From positions 1 to 6,033 of the forward strand of contig JAFZMT010000118.1 of the NCBI GenBank assembly GCA_017553245.1: 6,033 bases of DNA, read 5' to 3'. Positions 5,575 through 6,033 of the stretch are shown in pieces. Each line of letters starts with the position of its first letter. Positions within the stretch are counted from its first letter, which is position 1. The DNA comes from Methanomicrobium sp. (GTDB lineage: Archaea > Halobacteriota > Methanomicrobia > Methanomicrobiales > Methanomicrobiaceae). Made by a program: the position numbers and the translations under genes. The notes beneath the pieces were generated by a model, which worked only from the letters and a program-made list of their open reading frames with translations, had not been told where the DNA came from and ran no database searches.

Positions 5575-5615
5575 ATATGATGATACAGTCAGTTTATTAA
5601 GATTTCAAGCGCTTA

Positions 5616-5625
5616 TCTATTTATC
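5616..5625 (+). promoter_or_regulatory. Candidate TATA box for the class I aminotransferase
   Basis: TCTATTTATC is centred about 29 bases before the ATG at 5649. No Shine-Dalgarno motif is present in the intervening bases, which fits a leaderless transcript as for thiC and purE. Confidence 0.4.
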
Positions 5626-5648
5626 AGAAAAGAATCTGCGTGCATAAT

Positions 5649-6033
5649 ATGAAGAAACTCTCAGAGAAGATATCACGTATACCGCCGTCCGCGACAATGG
5701 AGATCACGGACAAAGCCAGAAGGATGAAAGCGCAGGGAAAAGACGTAATCTCGCTTTCAATCGGCGAACCGGACTTTGACACGCCGGCGCACATTACCGA
5801 AGCCTGCATAAACGCGCTGAAGTCGGGAAAGACGCACTATGAGGCAAGTCAGGGTCTTCTGGAACTCCGCGAGGCAGTCTGCGAGAAACTTGCGAAGGAT
5901 AACGGCATAACGGCGACGCCGGACGAGATCGTGGTAGCCTGCGGCGCCAAAAACAACCTCTCGGAAGCCATGGAAGCGTGTTTAAACCCGCAGGATGAGG
6001 CAATTATCCTCGATCCGTCATGGGTGAGCTATG
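5649..6033 (+). CDS. Class I/II aminotransferase, aspartate aminotransferase-like (5' part only)
   Basis: The first 128 residues are present, and the gene runs off the window. The frame opens with MKKLSEKISRIPPSATMEI, then KDVISLSIGEPDFDTP (31-46), the N-terminal motif of the prokaryotic I-gamma aspartate aminotransferases, whose glycine contacts the substrate. THYEASQGLLELREAV (62-77) corresponds to the usual HYTPSxGxxELRxAI, keeping Y64. CGAKNNLSEAM (98-108) is the PLP phosphate loop, and LDPSWVSY (121-128) matches the PCWVSY region preceding the PLP-ring contacts. The catalytic lysine lies beyond the window, so activity and exact substrate (aspartate, aromatic or other amino acids) cannot be judged. 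It is fold-type I like the upstream class V aminotransferase but from a different class. The start is an ATG with a TATA-like box about 29 bases upstream and no Shine-Dalgarno motif. Confidence 0.88.
   Translation, partial: MKKLSEKISRIPPSATMEITDKARRMKAQGKDVISLSIGEPDFDTPAHITEACINALKSGKTHYEASQGLLELREAVCEKLAKDNGITATPDEIVVACGAKNNLSEAMEACLNPQDEAIILDPSWVSY

Larger units (their letters stand above)
5469..5648 (+). other. Repeat-bearing upstream region of the class I aminotransferase gene
   Basis: No gene is seen. Composition is ordinary again. TTCGGAT is doubled head to tail (5467-5480), ACGGCTGCA occurs twice (5488-5496 and 5504-5512, to within a base), and a 19-bp repeat follows (5537-5574, listed separately). 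The last 60 bases are AT-rich and contain the probable promoter of the next gene. Confidence 0.5.

Noticed and set aside
5068..5648. Replication origin or mobile-element end
   Set aside because: No cdc6/orc1 gene, no recognisable origin-box repeats, no transposase and no long terminal inverted repeats were seen.

Overview
The window looks like chromosomal DNA from a methanogenic archaeon, most likely of the Methanomicrobiales (inference from protein style, not a database match). The clearest sign is the archaeal-type riboflavin synthase RibC, which is unrelated to the bacterial enzyme. It sits with an archaeal-style lumazine synthase, a short ThiC-family protein and a PurE lacking the usual second catalytic histidine. 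Several genes have no Shine-Dalgarno motif and an AT-rich box about 30 bases before the ATG, as expected for leaderless archaeal transcripts, whereas ribC and ribH do have one.

Layout: 1-209 is non-coding and holds a degenerate 13-bp tandem array. A metallo-beta-lactamase-fold hydrolase (210-818, minus) diverges across 39 bases from a thiC-family gene (858-2114, plus). thiC converges on purE (2157-2543, minus) with T-rich tracts on both strands between them. A 171-base divergent spacer with a G-rich, potentially quadruplex-forming stretch leads to a class V aminotransferase (2715-3845, plus). This is followed after 93 bases by ribC (3939-4403) and, after a further 256 bases, by ribH (4660-5067). 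A 581-base gene-free region (5068-5648) comes next, most of it an extremely G-poor, A+C-rich tract. It ends at the 5' part of a class I aminotransferase (5649 to the window edge).

Functionally this is cofactor and central nitrogen metabolism. RibH and RibC are the last two steps of riboflavin synthesis; in methanogens the same upstream intermediate also feeds the deazaflavin of coenzyme F420. ThiC and PurE both consume 5-aminoimidazole ribonucleotide (AIR), so two enzymes of that branch point sit tail to tail. The two aminotransferases supply amino groups.

The coding content is mostly housekeeping, and I see no defence system, mobile element or CRISPR array. The unusual material lies between the genes. 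Four genes (the hydrolase, the class V aminotransferase, ribC and ribH) are followed within about 10 bases of the stop codon by short tandem repeats with units of 10-16 bp, each of a different sequence and often with a small hairpin. The region after ribH is a strongly strand-asymmetric tract (about 80% A+C and 7% G by hand count over 5101-5460).
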